From Nitrososphaerota archaeon (GTDB taxonomy: Archaea > Thermoproteota > Nitrososphaeria > Nitrososphaerales > Nitrosopumilaceae): DNA of 50,113 nucleotides. The notes under the pieces were generated by a model. It saw only the letters and a program-made list of their open reading frames with translations. It did no database searches and was not told the DNA's origin. Shown one piece after another: positions 1 through 8,153 of this stretch (position 1 is the stretch's first letter; each line of letters starts with the position of its first letter). The stretch spans positions 1 to 50,113 of the forward strand of contig JAJPGX010000029.1 in NCBI GenBank assembly GCA_021325595.1, in the 5' to 3' direction. Made by a program: the position numbers and the translations under genes.

Positions 1-282
1 AGTTGGTTCTGGTTTTGGCTCAGGTTTTGGAGCTGGTTTCATTCCAGCTGGTAGTGTACCATGGGTTGGACCAGATGCGGCTGGTCTTGGTTTTGCTGGC
101 TCTGGTTTTGGAGCTGGCTTTGCACTTGTCTGAGCAGGTCGTGTCTCAGGTGCTACCTCTGTTGATAATTTAGCAAGCTTTGCTTCAAGCTCTGCTATTT
201 TTGCCTCAAGTTCGGCGGTATGACCTTCCTCTGTAACTTTTTTAGTAGAACGTGTTCTTTTTGGTTTGGTTTCTTTGGACAT
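1..282 (-). CDS. Coiled-coil / Pro-Ala-Lys-rich protein, N-terminal part only
   Basis: The gene begins with an ATG and runs off the left edge, so only 94 residues are visible. Residues 1-15 are very basic (several Lys/Arg/Thr). Residues 20-40 form a short heptad-like helix (AELEAKIAELEAKLAKL). From about residue 50 the chain is low complexity with repeated PAPKPEP-type units. This resembles a linker or a charged extension on an otherwise unseen domain. No family can be named from this part; the missing C-terminus should decide the function. Confidence 0.7.
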   Translation of the reverse strand, partial: MSKETKPKRTRSTKKVTEEGHTAELEAKIAELEAKLAKLSTEVAPETRPAQTSAKPAPKPEPAKPRPAASGPTHGTLPAGMKPAPKPEPKPEPT

Positions 283-380
283 GTACCAAGTGTGGGGTAA
301 TTGTGGTTTATTTAGATTTTGATCAGTGCCAAGGCTAACTTATAGAAGTTTTATATGAAACAGATGACATTTTACTATCA

Positions 381-758
381 TTGGATGATTTTGAAAGGGA
401 TTATCCAGGATTTGACTGGAAGAATACCCCTGCATACAAGCACCCCGGAGGAAAGGACTGCCCCTGTCCCAAGCATGAATACATCAGGGAGCAGATGAAT
501 ATAGCTAGAACTGTTAGCCAGACATCAAAGGAGTCATCAAGCATTACGCTCAGATTTTGTCCTGACCATTACCGAGTATATACAAAAGAAGTAATTCCAT
601 CAATGCCACTAAAATACAGAATATTAACAAAAATCGCATTACGAATTGGTGCAATCAAAATCATACAACTAAAGTACATGCAGTCAGACCAGTGCTTTTA
701 CTGCAAGTTTGGCTCAGGTGGACATGACAAAAAGACAGAACTTCCACCAGTTCCCTAG
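381..758 (+). CDS. Small Cys-rich hypothetical protein
   Basis: 125 residues from a TTG codon; the frame is open upstream to about 339 but holds no ATG or GTG. It has three Cys/His clusters: CPCPKH near residue 27, FCPDHY near 59 and QCFYCKFG near 103. These could bind zinc or another metal, but the spacing matches no family I know. The C-terminal half is basic. The stop codon overlaps the end of the convergent neighbour by a few bases. The start is uncertain because the only candidates are TTG or rarer codons. Confidence 0.55.
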   Translation: MDDFERDYPGFDWKNTPAYKHPGGKDCPCPKHEYIREQMNIARTVSQTSKESSSITLRFCPDHYRVYTKEVIPSMPLKYRILTKIALRIGAIKIIQLKYMQSDQCFYCKFGSGGHDKKTELPPVP

Positions 759-1102
759 ACAGGACCGATTAGAACTTTGGGTTTGTTAGGAGTATCGTGA
801 TGACATTTTTTTCCACATAGTGGGCATGTTATTCTGTCAAGAAAAATACATTGGCAAATGTGTGTCTTCATGTAACTTTCTGCAGTCTTTGAATATTCTC
901 CTGTTCCATTGCAAAATGAACATTGAGTATCAAGTAAAGTAATCTTTCCTTTTCCATCACAAACGGCACATTTTTGGCCGACCAACTCATCCCATTCCTT
1001 TGCGGTATAATTAAAGTCCTTTTGTTTAATCTTTTTTCTTGGTTCATGCCTAAAATTCTCGCTAAGCTTATACAAGATACAGCTAGAGAAGACTTGTGCC
1101 AA
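755..1102 (-). CDS. Small zinc-finger protein with DnaJ-type CxxCxGxG motifs
   Basis: About 115 residues. The middle holds two CxxCxGxG repeats (CAVCDGKG near residue 45, CSFCNGTG near 60), the zinc-knuckle signature of DnaJ central domains. A third Cys cluster (ITCPLCGKKCHH) lies near the C-terminus. No J-domain is present, so it is a stand-alone zinc protein. The proposed TTG start overlaps the start of the divergent UbiD-like gene; a TTG nine codons further in (1075) would reduce the overlap. Function unknown; protein or RNA binding is possible. Confidence 0.6.
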   Translation of the reverse strand: MAQVFSSCILYKLSENFRHEPRKKIKQKDFNYTAKEWDELVGQKCAVCDGKGKITLLDTQCSFCNGTGEYSKTAESYMKTHICQCIFLDRITCPLCGKKCHHDTPNKPKVLIGPV

Positions 1103-2538
1103 TTGAAGACCTTAACGAGTTTATCCAAAAACTAGAACAGGCAGGTGAGATTAAGCGAGTAAAAACACAAGTTGACACAAATTTAGAAATTTCTGAAATC
1201 TTGAGTCGCGTGATGTACTCTAATGGACCAGCAGTTTTGTTTGAATCAGTGAAAGGGTATAACATGCCAGTTCTCGGAAATGCATTTGGATCAGTCAAGC
1301 GTTTGCAAATTGGTCTTGAGATGCAAGATTTTACAGAAATTGGTCAGAGGATTGTAGACATGACAAAGATGGACATTCCAACTGGAATCTTTGACAAGCT
1401 AAGAAAATTACCTGAGCTTTCAAAAATTACTGACATTGCGCCAAAATTACAAAAAAGTGGACCTGTAACGGAGGTAGTTGAAGATAAACCATCATTTGAC
1501 GGTATACCAATATTGAAAACATGGCCAAAAGATGCTGGACGATTTATCACATTTGGTCTTGTTGCAACAAAGCACCCTGAAACAGAAATTAGAAATCTTG
1601 GAGTATACAGGATGCAAATTATTGATAGTACTCATGCGTTTATGCACTGGCAAAAACACAAGCGGGGTGCACATCATTACGATATCAAAAGAGAATCAGG
1701 GAGCAGAATTGAAGCGGCGATTGTTATTGGTTCAGACCCTGCAACAGTGTTTTCAGCAGTGGCACCAGTTCCTGAGGGATTGGACAAGTATGTCTTTGCA
1801 GGCATTACTAGAAAGACTGGAATCAAGACTGTGAAATGTAAGACAGTAGACTTGGAGGTTCCAGCAAGTGCTGAAATGGTACTTGAGGGATATGTAGATC
1901 CTACAGATGTCAGAATGGAAGGTCCATTTGGTGATCATACTGGATATTATACACCGCAAGAGCCGTATCCAGTTTTTACTCTAACAGGAATTATGCGAAG
2001 ACAAAAACCAATCTACCTTACAACAATTGTTGGAAAGCCAATCTTGGAAGATGCACATATTGGCAAAGTGATTGAAAGATCTTTTCTGCCACTGATCAGA
2101 ATGTTTCATCCAGAAGTTGTTGACTTTTCAATGCCTGGTTCAGGTTGGTTCCAAGGAATGGCAATCATATCAATTAAAAAAAGATATCCAGGGCAGGCAA
2201 AAAAAGTAATGATGGGACTGTGGGGAATGGGACAGCTTGCACTTACCAAAATGTTTGTTGTGGTAGATGAGGATGTAAATGTGCATGACCTAAACGATGT
2301 CATCTGGGCAATCACCACAAGAGCTGATGCTGCGCGAGATACTGTAATCATAAACAACACTCCAACTGATACTCTCGACCCAGCATCGCCACACGTTAAC
2401 TTGGGCTCAAAACTTGGAATTGATGCAACACAAAAAACAAAAGAAGAAGGATTTGAGCGTGAGATTCAGGAATTGGTAAAATCAGACGAGGTCACAAAGA
2501 AACTTGTAGACTCTAAATGGTCAAGTTATGGATTATAA
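1096..2538 (+). CDS. UbiD-family (prenylated-FMN dependent) decarboxylase
   Basis: 480 residues from a GTG, the usual length for UbiD. Family hallmarks are RNLGVYRMQ followed by MHWQKHKRGAHHY near residues 165-200 (prenyl-FMN site), EGPFGDHTGYY near 275 and a C-terminal domain with VDEDVNVHD near 395. UbiD enzymes (de)carboxylate aromatic or unsaturated acids. In archaea two roles fit: anhydromevalonate-phosphate decarboxylase of the modified mevalonate route, or the last decarboxylation of futalosine-type menaquinone synthesis. The MqnC-like gene 0.8 kb away mildly favours the second, but the sequence alone does not separate them. No UbiX partner is in the window. Confidence 0.88.
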   Translation: MPIEDLNEFIQKLEQAGEIKRVKTQVDTNLEISEILSRVMYSNGPAVLFESVKGYNMPVLGNAFGSVKRLQIGLEMQDFTEIGQRIVDMTKMDIPTGIFDKLRKLPELSKITDIAPKLQKSGPVTEVVEDKPSFDGIPILKTWPKDAGRFITFGLVATKHPETEIRNLGVYRMQIIDSTHAFMHWQKHKRGAHHYDIKRESGSRIEAAIVIGSDPATVFSAVAPVPEGLDKYVFAGITRKTGIKTVKCKTVDLEVPASAEMVLEGYVDPTDVRMEGPFGDHTGYYTPQEPYPVFTLTGIMRRQKPIYLTTIVGKPILEDAHIGKVIERSFLPLIRMFHPEVVDFSMPGSGWFQGMAIISIKKRYPGQAKKVMMGLWGMGQLALTKMFVVVDEDVNVHDLNDVIWAITTRADAARDTVIINNTPTDTLDPASPHVNLGSKLGIDATQKTKEEGFEREIQELVKSDEVTKKLVDSKWSSYGL

Positions 2539-2541
2539 GAT

Positions 2542-3267
2542 TTAGTTTTTTACTGCATACTTCTCAGGCAAATCAACTAGTATCAATTCGGTCTGCTTTT
2601 CTGATTTGATCGTCAGTTTGCTTTCCCCTTCCACCTTGGCCGCATCTCTTGTCTGCATAGATACATCATTGATTCGTATCTGACCATCTATGACAAAAAC
2701 ATAGGCTTTTCTTCCTGATGTTAGTTCATGCGAGATCTCAGATCCAGGTCTGAGACTTGAAACATAAAATGATGTGTTTTGATGTATTTTCAATGCACTG
2801 TTATTGTTGGAATCAAGTGGAGATACAACCTGCAACAACTTGTCCAGTCTTTGTTCTTTGGAGAATTCCCTTTGTTGCCATGAAGGTTCAAGTCCTTTTT
2901 TGTCTGGAACAACCCACATCTGTAACAGATGTAGTGGTTTTTCATTAGAATGATTGTGTTCAGAATGCATTATACCCGAACCTGCGGTCATGACTTGTAT
3001 TTCACCAGACCTAATCACTCCCTGATTACCATGACTGTCTTGATGTTCTAGTTCTCCATCAATCACATATGTTATTATTTCCATATCATTGTGTGGATGA
3101 AAATCAAATCCTGTCGATGGTTGTATTGTGTCATCGTTAAAGACTCGAAGTGGGCCATAATTCATTTTCTGCGGATCAAAGTAATCTGCAAACGAGAAAT
3201 GATAATAGGTAGACAACCAATCCATCTCGCTTTTGTAATGTTCATTTGCTTTGATTGTTTGTATCAC
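2542..3267 (-). CDS. Pirin family protein (bicupin)
   Basis: 241 residues, the usual pirin/YhhW length. The N-terminal cupin carries FDFHPHNDMEIITYVIDGELEHQDS (His-57/59-type and Glu metal ligands) and MTAGSGIMHSEHN, the diagnostic pirin motifs. The second cupin, from about residue 150, lacks the metal residues, as is normal. Pirins bind Fe or similar metals; some act as quercetin dioxygenases and others as redox sensors, so the substrate cannot be stated. It ends four bases after the convergent UbiD-like gene and probably forms its own transcript. Confidence 0.88.
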   Translation of the reverse strand: MIQTIKANEHYKSEMDWLSTYYHFSFADYFDPQKMNYGPLRVFNDDTIQPSTGFDFHPHNDMEIITYVIDGELEHQDSHGNQGVIRSGEIQVMTAGSGIMHSEHNHSNEKPLHLLQMWVVPDKKGLEPSWQQREFSKEQRLDKLLQVVSPLDSNNNSALKIHQNTSFYVSSLRPGSEISHELTSGRKAYVFVIDGQIRINDVSMQTRDAAKVEGESKLTIKSEKQTELILVDLPEKYAVKN

Positions 3268-3355
3268 ATATCCTAATAGACAAACGGAGATTTAAGGACA
3301 GCATACAAGACAGTTGCAATATCAAAAAACTTCACAGAACAATCTAAAAGATTAC

Positions 3356-4471
3356 TTAACAGGTCCGAACTATGTTGTAGAAATTATCTCGTTCTTCCAC
3401 TTGATATCCAATCTGTTTTACGGCTTGGATGATTCTTGATGAAGTAAGCTCAGTGGACCTAGAGCCAGTACAGGATACTACTTCTTCTCCTAAAAGCGTG
3501 CCTCCAAAATCATCTGCACCATATTGCAAAGCCATCTGTGCCATTGCAACACCGTTTGTAAGCCATGATGATTGTATATGAGGGATTAATCCACCATACA
3601 TTATTCTGGATATAGCAATCATCTTGAGAAGTTGTGTTCCCCCCGCAGAGTACTTGACTGTCTCTTCTTTTTGCATAAGTGTATTGTTTGGCTCAAAGCT
3701 CCACGGAATAAACGCCATAAAACCATGTGTCTTTTCCTGCAGTTTTGCAATCTTGACAAAGTGTTCTGCAATGTCATCGTATGTTTCCACATGTCCATAC
3801 ATCATTGTTGCAGATGCGGGAATTCCCAAACTATGTGCCTCCTCCATTATACGAAGCCAAGTATCACTTGAGATCTTTTTTGGACTTATCTTCTTTTTTA
3901 CATCATCTACTAGAATTTCTGCTCCTGCACCTGGCATCGATTGCATTCCGGCGTCTTTTAGTCTAGACAAGACTTCCTTTGTACTCGTATGTTCTACTTT
4001 AGATATCATATCAATTTCAGATGCAGATAGTGCATGAACTCCTACTTTAGGAAATTTTTTACGAATTAACCTAAATGCATCTTCAAAATATTCTATTTTC
4101 AGATATGGATTGTGTCCTCCCTGAAACATCACTTGAGTAATGTCAAACATTTCAGAAGCTGCTTTTAGCCGTGATTCTACTTGATCTATTGACACAGTAT
4201 AAGATTCCTCATGTCCTGGCGGTCTGTAAAAGGCACAAAATTTGCAGTCAGTTATACATACATTAGTGTAATTTAGTATCATGTTATTTACAAAAGAAGC
4301 TTTTTTTCCAAATTCTTTTCTTGCCAAATATCCTGCAACAAGTCCCATCAAATGAACATCGTCTGACTCCAAAAGTCTCTTGCAATCTTCAAGCCCTGGT
4401 CTTTTTCCCGATATAGAATTTTCAAGGATGTCTTCAATATCAGAGTGATGAAATTGTGTCAGCTGGCTCAA
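3356..4471 (-). CDS. mqnC: Radical SAM enzyme, MqnC/CofH type (probably dehypoxanthine futalosine cyclase)
   Basis: 371 residues from a TTG, the first usable start after an upstream in-frame stop. The radical-SAM Fe-S motif is CITDCKFC near residue 75, followed by AFYRPPGHEESY. The FYRxPGHEE continuation, GAGAEILVDDV near 180, ATMMYGHVET near 220, FIPWSFEPNNT near 255 and DDFGGTLLGEEVV near 317 match MqnC more closely than CofH. MqnC closes the spiro ring of the futalosine menaquinone route. Thaumarchaeota contain menaquinones, which fits, but CofH-like paralogues occur in the same family and a tree is needed to be certain. Divergent from the ADH synthase gene. Confidence 0.8.
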   Translation of the reverse strand: MSQLTQFHHSDIEDILENSISGKRPGLEDCKRLLESDDVHLMGLVAGYLARKEFGKKASFVNNMILNYTNVCITDCKFCAFYRPPGHEESYTVSIDQVESRLKAASEMFDITQVMFQGGHNPYLKIEYFEDAFRLIRKKFPKVGVHALSASEIDMISKVEHTSTKEVLSRLKDAGMQSMPGAGAEILVDDVKKKISPKKISSDTWLRIMEEAHSLGIPASATMMYGHVETYDDIAEHFVKIAKLQEKTHGFMAFIPWSFEPNNTLMQKEETVKYSAGGTQLLKMIAISRIMYGGLIPHIQSSWLTNGVAMAQMALQYGADDFGGTLLGEEVVSCTGSRSTELTSSRIIQAVKQIGYQVEERDNFYNIVRTC

Positions 4472-4593
4472 TTTGCTCTTGCTTGCTCATTATTGTATTT
4501 AATCGTTTGAAAACAAATATCATGTTTTTAATCACAATTTGAAATAAAGTGAAAAATTTAGAGTTTGTCTCTTAGATAACACAAAAAATGTCG

Positions 4594-4604
4594 TTATTTT
4601 TAAG
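4594..4604 (+). promoter_or_regulatory. TATA box of the ADH synthase gene
   Basis: An AT-rich box (ttatttttaag) is centred about 31 bases before the ATG at 4630, the spacing expected for a leaderless archaeal transcript. It lies inside a possible upstream extension of the reading frame (ATG at 4588), which argues that the extension is not translated. Confidence 0.5.
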
Positions 4605-4629
4605 TAGGGCACACCAACGAATACATTTC

Positions 4630-5418
4630 ATGGTAACCGGTCACCAAATTCGAATGAACCGCATATTACGAAATGGTAAGATGTTGTGTATTCCAATGGA
4701 CCACGGAATATCAAGTGGTCCTTTAAAAGGAATCGAGGATCCATATCCATTGATCTATACTTGTCAACATTTTGGTTTAACATCGGTTATAATCAATAAA
4801 GGAATTTTGAAAAACCTACCAAAGCCAACAAAGATTGGATTGTTAGTGCATTATTCTGCAAGTACTTCACTTTCCATGTCACCTAACAGAAAGATGTTGA
4901 CCGGATCGGTTGAAGAAGCACTACGACTTGGCGCTGATGGCGTTTCACTGCACATCAACATAGGTGGAAAAGAAGAACCAGAAATGTTGGAACAGTTAGG
5001 AAAGATTGCAGATGATTGTCACAAGTGGAGCATGCCACTTTTAGCAATGATGTATCCTCGTGGAGAAAATATCAAAAATCCACATGATCCAGAAATAGTT
5101 GGCCATGTTGCAAGAATTGGAGCTGAATGTGGTGCTGATATTGTAAAGACGCTATACACTGGAGATGTCGATTCATTTACAAAGATTGTAAAGAGCACAC
5201 CAGTTCCGATAGTAATTGCAGGTGGTCCAAAGGCAAAGACGGATAAGGACATACTACAAATGACAGAAGATGCAATGCAAGCAGGAGCCAAGGGCGTAAC
5301 ATATGGTAGAAACATTTTCGAGCACAAAGATCCTGGAAAAATTACACAGGCATTAGCTGCTATAATATTCAAAAAGGAATCTGCAAAGGAAGCTGCAAAA
5401 TATCTTGGCAAAAACTAG
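4630..5418 (+). CDS. 2-amino-3,7-dideoxy-D-threo-hept-6-ulosonate (ADH) synthase
   Basis: 262 residues. Class I aldolase-like enzyme of the archaeal aromatic pathway (MJ0400 type), which makes the six-carbon precursor used in place of DAHP. Visible motifs are IPMDHG at residue 21, MMYPRG with the catalytic Tyr near 142, DIVKTLY with the Schiff-base Lys near 173 and IAGGPK near 197. An ATG 42 bases upstream is in frame, but a TATA-like box lies between the two, and MVTGHQIRMNRIL looks like the family N-terminus. The stop overlaps the start of dehydroquinate synthase II by 14 bases, so the two are cotranscribed and act consecutively. Confidence 0.92.
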   Translation: MVTGHQIRMNRILRNGKMLCIPMDHGISSGPLKGIEDPYPLIYTCQHFGLTSVIINKGILKNLPKPTKIGLLVHYSASTSLSMSPNRKMLTGSVEEALRLGADGVSLHINIGGKEEPEMLEQLGKIADDCHKWSMPLLAMMYPRGENIKNPHDPEIVGHVARIGAECGADIVKTLYTGDVDSFTKIVKSTPVPIVIAGGPKAKTDKDILQMTEDAMQAGAKGVTYGRNIFEHKDPGKITQALAAIIFKKESAKEAAKYLGKN

Positions 5419-6460
5419 AGAACTAATTATCGCCCCAAGGGTTTCACGGGCTGAGATTGGCAAGTTTCTCTCAGCAATTGAAAAAGAAGGAATCAGAATT
5501 GTGAACATAGATCCACGAAGCATCAAAGGTCTCAAGACCAAAGTTTTAACTCTTCATACCTCAAATAGTGCAAATTATGTTGTTGTGGACAAAGTAACAA
5601 AGATCAAGGGCAAAAAAATTGGAATGAAGTTTAAGGTATTATCAAATAATGATATCGACAGCATACTAGGATATGCAAAGTCAGGGTTAGATTTTGTTGT
5701 AATTGAAGTCAAGGATTGGAAGATAATCCCGCTTGAAAACATAATTGCCAAACTCCACAAAGTTCACACAAAGATTTTTGCTGTAGCAGACACACCAGAA
5801 GAAGTTCGTAAGATGTTTTCAATTCTTGAAATAGGAGTAGACGGAGTCATCTTTTCAACAAACTCACTTAACGAAGTAAAAGAAGCTCTAATTTATCTTG
5901 GAACAAAGAATTTTGAATTAAAACCTGCCAAGATATTAGAGATTAAAGAAGTAGGAAATGGTGAACGAGTCTGTGTTGATACTGCATCAATTCTTGGAAG
6001 AGGGGAGGGAATGTTAATTGGTAGCAGATCCAATTTTCTCTTTTTGGTTCACAATGAATCAGTCGGCTCATCATTTACATCTCCAAGACCCTTTAGAGTA
6101 AATGCAGGTGCAGTACACTGTTACACATTATCGCCTGATGGAACAACAAAATATCTATCAGAGTTGGAGACAGGAACTGAAGTGTTGGTCATTGATTCAC
6201 ATGGAAAGGCAAGAAGGGCGACAGTAGGTAGAGCAAAGATTGAAAATAGACCAATGCTGATGATAAAGGCTCAAGTTGGAGATGAAGTAGGCGGAATAAT
6301 TGCGCAAAATGCGGAAACAATTCGTTTTGTTAGACCAAACGGACATTTGGTCTCAGTAACTCACCTAAAAAAGGGAGATATGGTTTTAGCATATGCCAAG
6401 ATTGCATCTGGTAGACATTTTGGCATGGAAGTAGACGATGAGTACATTGTCGAAAAATAA
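5405..6460 (+). CDS. 3-Dehydroquinate synthase II (archaeal type)
   Basis: 351 residues from a TTG that overlaps the previous gene, implying translational coupling. It resembles the MJ1249 family: conserved blocks include RVCVDTASILGRGEGMLIGS near residue 193, PFRVNAGAVHCYT near 228 and RFVRPNG near 317. It oxidatively deaminates and cyclises ADH to 3-dehydroquinate with NAD, a route unrelated to bacterial AroB. The product feeds AroD at 8.9 kb. Length and motifs are complete. Confidence 0.93.
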   Translation: MAKTRELIIAPRVSRAEIGKFLSAIEKEGIRIVNIDPRSIKGLKTKVLTLHTSNSANYVVVDKVTKIKGKKIGMKFKVLSNNDIDSILGYAKSGLDFVVIEVKDWKIIPLENIIAKLHKVHTKIFAVADTPEEVRKMFSILEIGVDGVIFSTNSLNEVKEALIYLGTKNFELKPAKILEIKEVGNGERVCVDTASILGRGEGMLIGSRSNFLFLVHNESVGSSFTSPRPFRVNAGAVHCYTLSPDGTTKYLSELETGTEVLVIDSHGKARRATVGRAKIENRPMLMIKAQVGDEVGGIIAQNAETIRFVRPNGHLVSVTHLKKGDMVLAYAKIASGRHFGMEVDDEYIVEK

Positions 6461-6526
6461 TAGACTAATTTTGCACTTTTTTATTCATTGCTGAGTTTTT
6501 ATAAAAACCGACAAGAATTAGGTAAA

Positions 6527-6536
6527 TCTAAATATG
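6527..6536 (+). promoter_or_regulatory. TATA-like box before the structured RNA candidate
   Basis: The stretch tctaaatatg is about 25 bases upstream of the first paired base of the predicted hairpin at 6555. A second AT box (tttttataaaaacc, 6495-6508) lies further up. Both fit archaeal promoters; neither is followed by an obvious protein start within 200 bases. Confidence 0.35.
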
Positions 6537-6554
6537 ATAGTGCGATCAAGAATC

Positions 6555-6623
6555 AATTGTCATGGGGGCCTCACGCATACTCTCCCCAAAGAGCGTGATT
6601 AAGTTCCATGCCCCCTGGCAATT
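6555..6623 (+). ncRNA. Candidate structured non-coding RNA
   Basis: A two-level hairpin in a gene-free stretch. The outer arms 6555-6569 and 6610-6623 pair over 14 bp (AAUUG, UCA with a G-U pair, then GGGGGC with GCCCCC), with a single bulged U at 6563. Inside, 6571-6575 pairs with 6594-6598 (UCACG/CGUGA) and 6580-6583 with 6590-6593 (CUCU/AGAG) around a CCCCAA loop. An 11-base single strand (6599-6609) joins the arms. The G5/C5 run is conspicuous in AT-rich DNA. No tRNA, SRP, RNase P, C/D or H/ACA layout fits. It could also be a long 5' leader of the zinc protein at 6773. Confidence 0.5.
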
Positions 6624-6772
6624 AATTATCAATATCATCAAACAACATGGATATAATGTTACCGTTAGAAAATTTTAAAAAAATTGTTTTCAAAAGTTGA
6701 TCTACGATCAGAATTCATTTATCAAAAACAAATTCCCAAATCATTAATACTGTATCACAATATTATAACACC

Positions 6773-6946
6773 ATGGCAGTTCACTGCAATATTTGCAATA
6801 TTGACATAGATGAAAAAGATGTAGATATACACATCAAGTCTGGCCAGCATGAACAAAACAAAAAGAGTATTTCTTCGAATGACTCTGGTCTGGAAATTAG
6901 CGTTGCTAAAACTTGGCGCAATTCACTGAATAGTAGTCTAAATTAA
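6773..6946 (+). CDS. 57-residue C2H2-type zinc finger protein
   Basis: ATG to TAA, 57 codons. The N-terminus reads CNIC at residues 5-8, then His-20 and His-26, giving C-x2-C-x11-H-x5-H, a minimal C2H2 finger of the kind seen in eukaryotic matrin/U1-type fingers. The remainder is polar with one Trp (residue 48). A TATA-like box (cattaatactg) near 6741 is about 28 bases upstream, fitting a leaderless start. Probably a nucleic-acid-binding microprotein. The GC-rich RNA candidate lies 150 bases upstream, and a convergent gene ends 14 bases downstream. Confidence 0.65.
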   Translation: MAVHCNICNIDIDEKDVDIHIKSGQHEQNKKSISSNDSGLEISVAKTWRNSLNSSLN

Positions 6947-6982
6947 ATAAAAAGAAGAATTATTTGAATTTCTTCTTTATTT
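6945..6982 (+). terminator. Bidirectional terminator-like inverted repeat
   Basis: aaataaaaagaagaa (6945-6959) is nearly complementary to ttcttctttattt just downstream. It sits between two convergent stop codons and yields a T-rich strand in both directions. Confidence 0.4.
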
Positions 6983-7163
6983 CAATAATTTCTGCCATCT
7001 CCTCTTTGAGATGTCTTCTCAGTAGAGCCTCATGTTCTCTTTTATGCCTCCAGAATAGATTCATGATAGATTGTCTGGATCTGGCTCTTCTTAGATTTGA
7101 AGTGTATTTTCTATGGCTTTTTTCTACACTGCGAAAATACGACTTGCTGTTAGATGTAACCAT
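6960..7163 (-). CDS. Small basic hypothetical protein
   Basis: 67 residues, strongly basic (about a third Lys/Arg) with a likely amphipathic helix rich in Arg, His and Glu (RRARSRQSIM, RHKREHEALLRRHLKEE). No Cys and no membrane segment. A TATA-like ctataaaac lies about 20 bases upstream of the ATG. It resembles nucleic-acid or ribosome-associated small proteins, but I recognise no family. Confidence 0.5.
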   Translation of the reverse strand: MVTSNSKSYFRSVEKSHRKYTSNLRRARSRQSIMNLFWRHKREHEALLRRHLKEEMAEIIEIKKKFK

Positions 7164-7210
7164 GGCTTGTTTGGCTGTGTTTTATAGATAACCTTTGCTA
7201 TCAATATGGA

Positions 7211-8056
7211 TCATTTGCTTAGTGGTTCAGGGTGCTTCCAGTTTGGGACCAGCTGCATCTTTCTTAGATTTGGTACCTGTTTTGTTCTCTGCTGTGCAAC
7301 CTTTGCATACTTGACAGATTTATCAACCCCTATGTATTTTCGTTTCAAGAATCGTGCCATCTTTGTTGTTTGCCCACTGCCAACAAATGGGTCCAAGACT
7401 AGATCACCCACGTTACTGTACAGCTGCACCAGCCTATACGGGATCTCTTCTGGAAAGGCTGCTGGGTGGTACCTGCGATAGCTTGGCGGTACAGGAGCAA
7501 TATGCCATACAGAGTTTGCTATCTCCTTTTTCATGAGATCGTTTAGTACTAGTCTACTTTTTTTGTCCTTGGAATTTTCAAATGGCATCTTTCGTAAGAT
7601 AATAATCTGCTCATGCATGATGTTTGGATAGTAATACGATGGATATGGGTGCTGTACTGTGACTCTAAAGCGCTTTTTTCCACCTGTTACCTTGTTCCAG
7701 ATTATTTCTTCGTAGAATTTCCACCCTACCTCTTCTTTTGTTAGTTCCACAAGCAATAAGGCAGGCAGCGGAAGCTTGCTTTTACCTTCAATTATTTCAT
7801 TCCCAATTACAATGCAGCAGACTCCGCCAGGTTTTGTAACTCGATATACTTCACCAAAGACTTGTTTCATCTCATCAAGCCAGCTCTCAAGTGATACGCC
7901 CACCGTTCCTCGATACCATTTTGTAGTTGTCTGGTGTTCCTGATAGTTTATCGCGTTATGATATGGTGGAGAAGTAACTGTTAGTGCAACACTGTTTGCT
8001 GGAATCCCAGAGAGATTACGTGAATCTGCAACAACAATAGAATTTGTCTTCCACAT
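7211..8056 (-). CDS. Solitary DNA methyltransferase (beta class, SPPY type)
   Basis: 281 residues. Motif IV TSPPYHN is at residue 28 and the SAM-binding motif I DPFVGSGQTT is near 222. The order IV then I marks the beta class. SPPY, rather than DPPY, is more common in N4-cytosine enzymes, so m4C is likelier than m6A. No restriction endonuclease or specificity subunit is adjacent, so it looks like an orphan enzyme. The target sequence cannot be read from the protein. A tataaaac box about 40 bases upstream follows the terminator of alba. Confidence 0.85.
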   Translation of the reverse strand: MWKTNSIVVADSRNLSGIPANSVALTVTSPPYHNAINYQEHQTTTKWYRGTVGVSLESWLDEMKQVFGEVYRVTKPGGVCCIVIGNEIIEGKSKLPLPALLLVELTKEEVGWKFYEEIIWNKVTGGKKRFRVTVQHPYPSYYYPNIMHEQIIILRKMPFENSKDKKSRLVLNDLMKKEIANSVWHIAPVPPSYRRYHPAAFPEEIPYRLVQLYSNVGDLVLDPFVGSGQTTKMARFLKRKYIGVDKSVKYAKVAQQRTKQVPNLRKMQLVPNWKHPEPLSK

Positions 8057-8124
8057 TTACTTTTTTGATAATTGTGAGCAGTAATAAGATTATGCAGTTT
8101 TATATGAAAAACAAAGAAAATCAT

Positions 8125-8149
8125 CTAAAACATGTAAAACATGTTTTAG
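8125..8149 (-). terminator. Terminator hairpin of alba
   Basis: Perfect 10-bp inverted repeat (CTAAAACATG / CATGTTTTAG) with a 5-base loop, starting 5 bases after the alba stop. On the minus strand it is followed by a T-rich run (ttttctttgttttt), matching archaeal intrinsic terminators. Confidence 0.6.
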
Positions 8150-8153
8150 GCGA

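Noticed and set aside
6555-6623. tRNA, H/ACA guide or SRP RNA at the GC-rich hairpin
   Set aside because: Too short for a tRNA, no T-arm or anticodon arm, no ACA box at the right distance and no unpaired pocket on both strands; SRP RNA would be near 300 bases.
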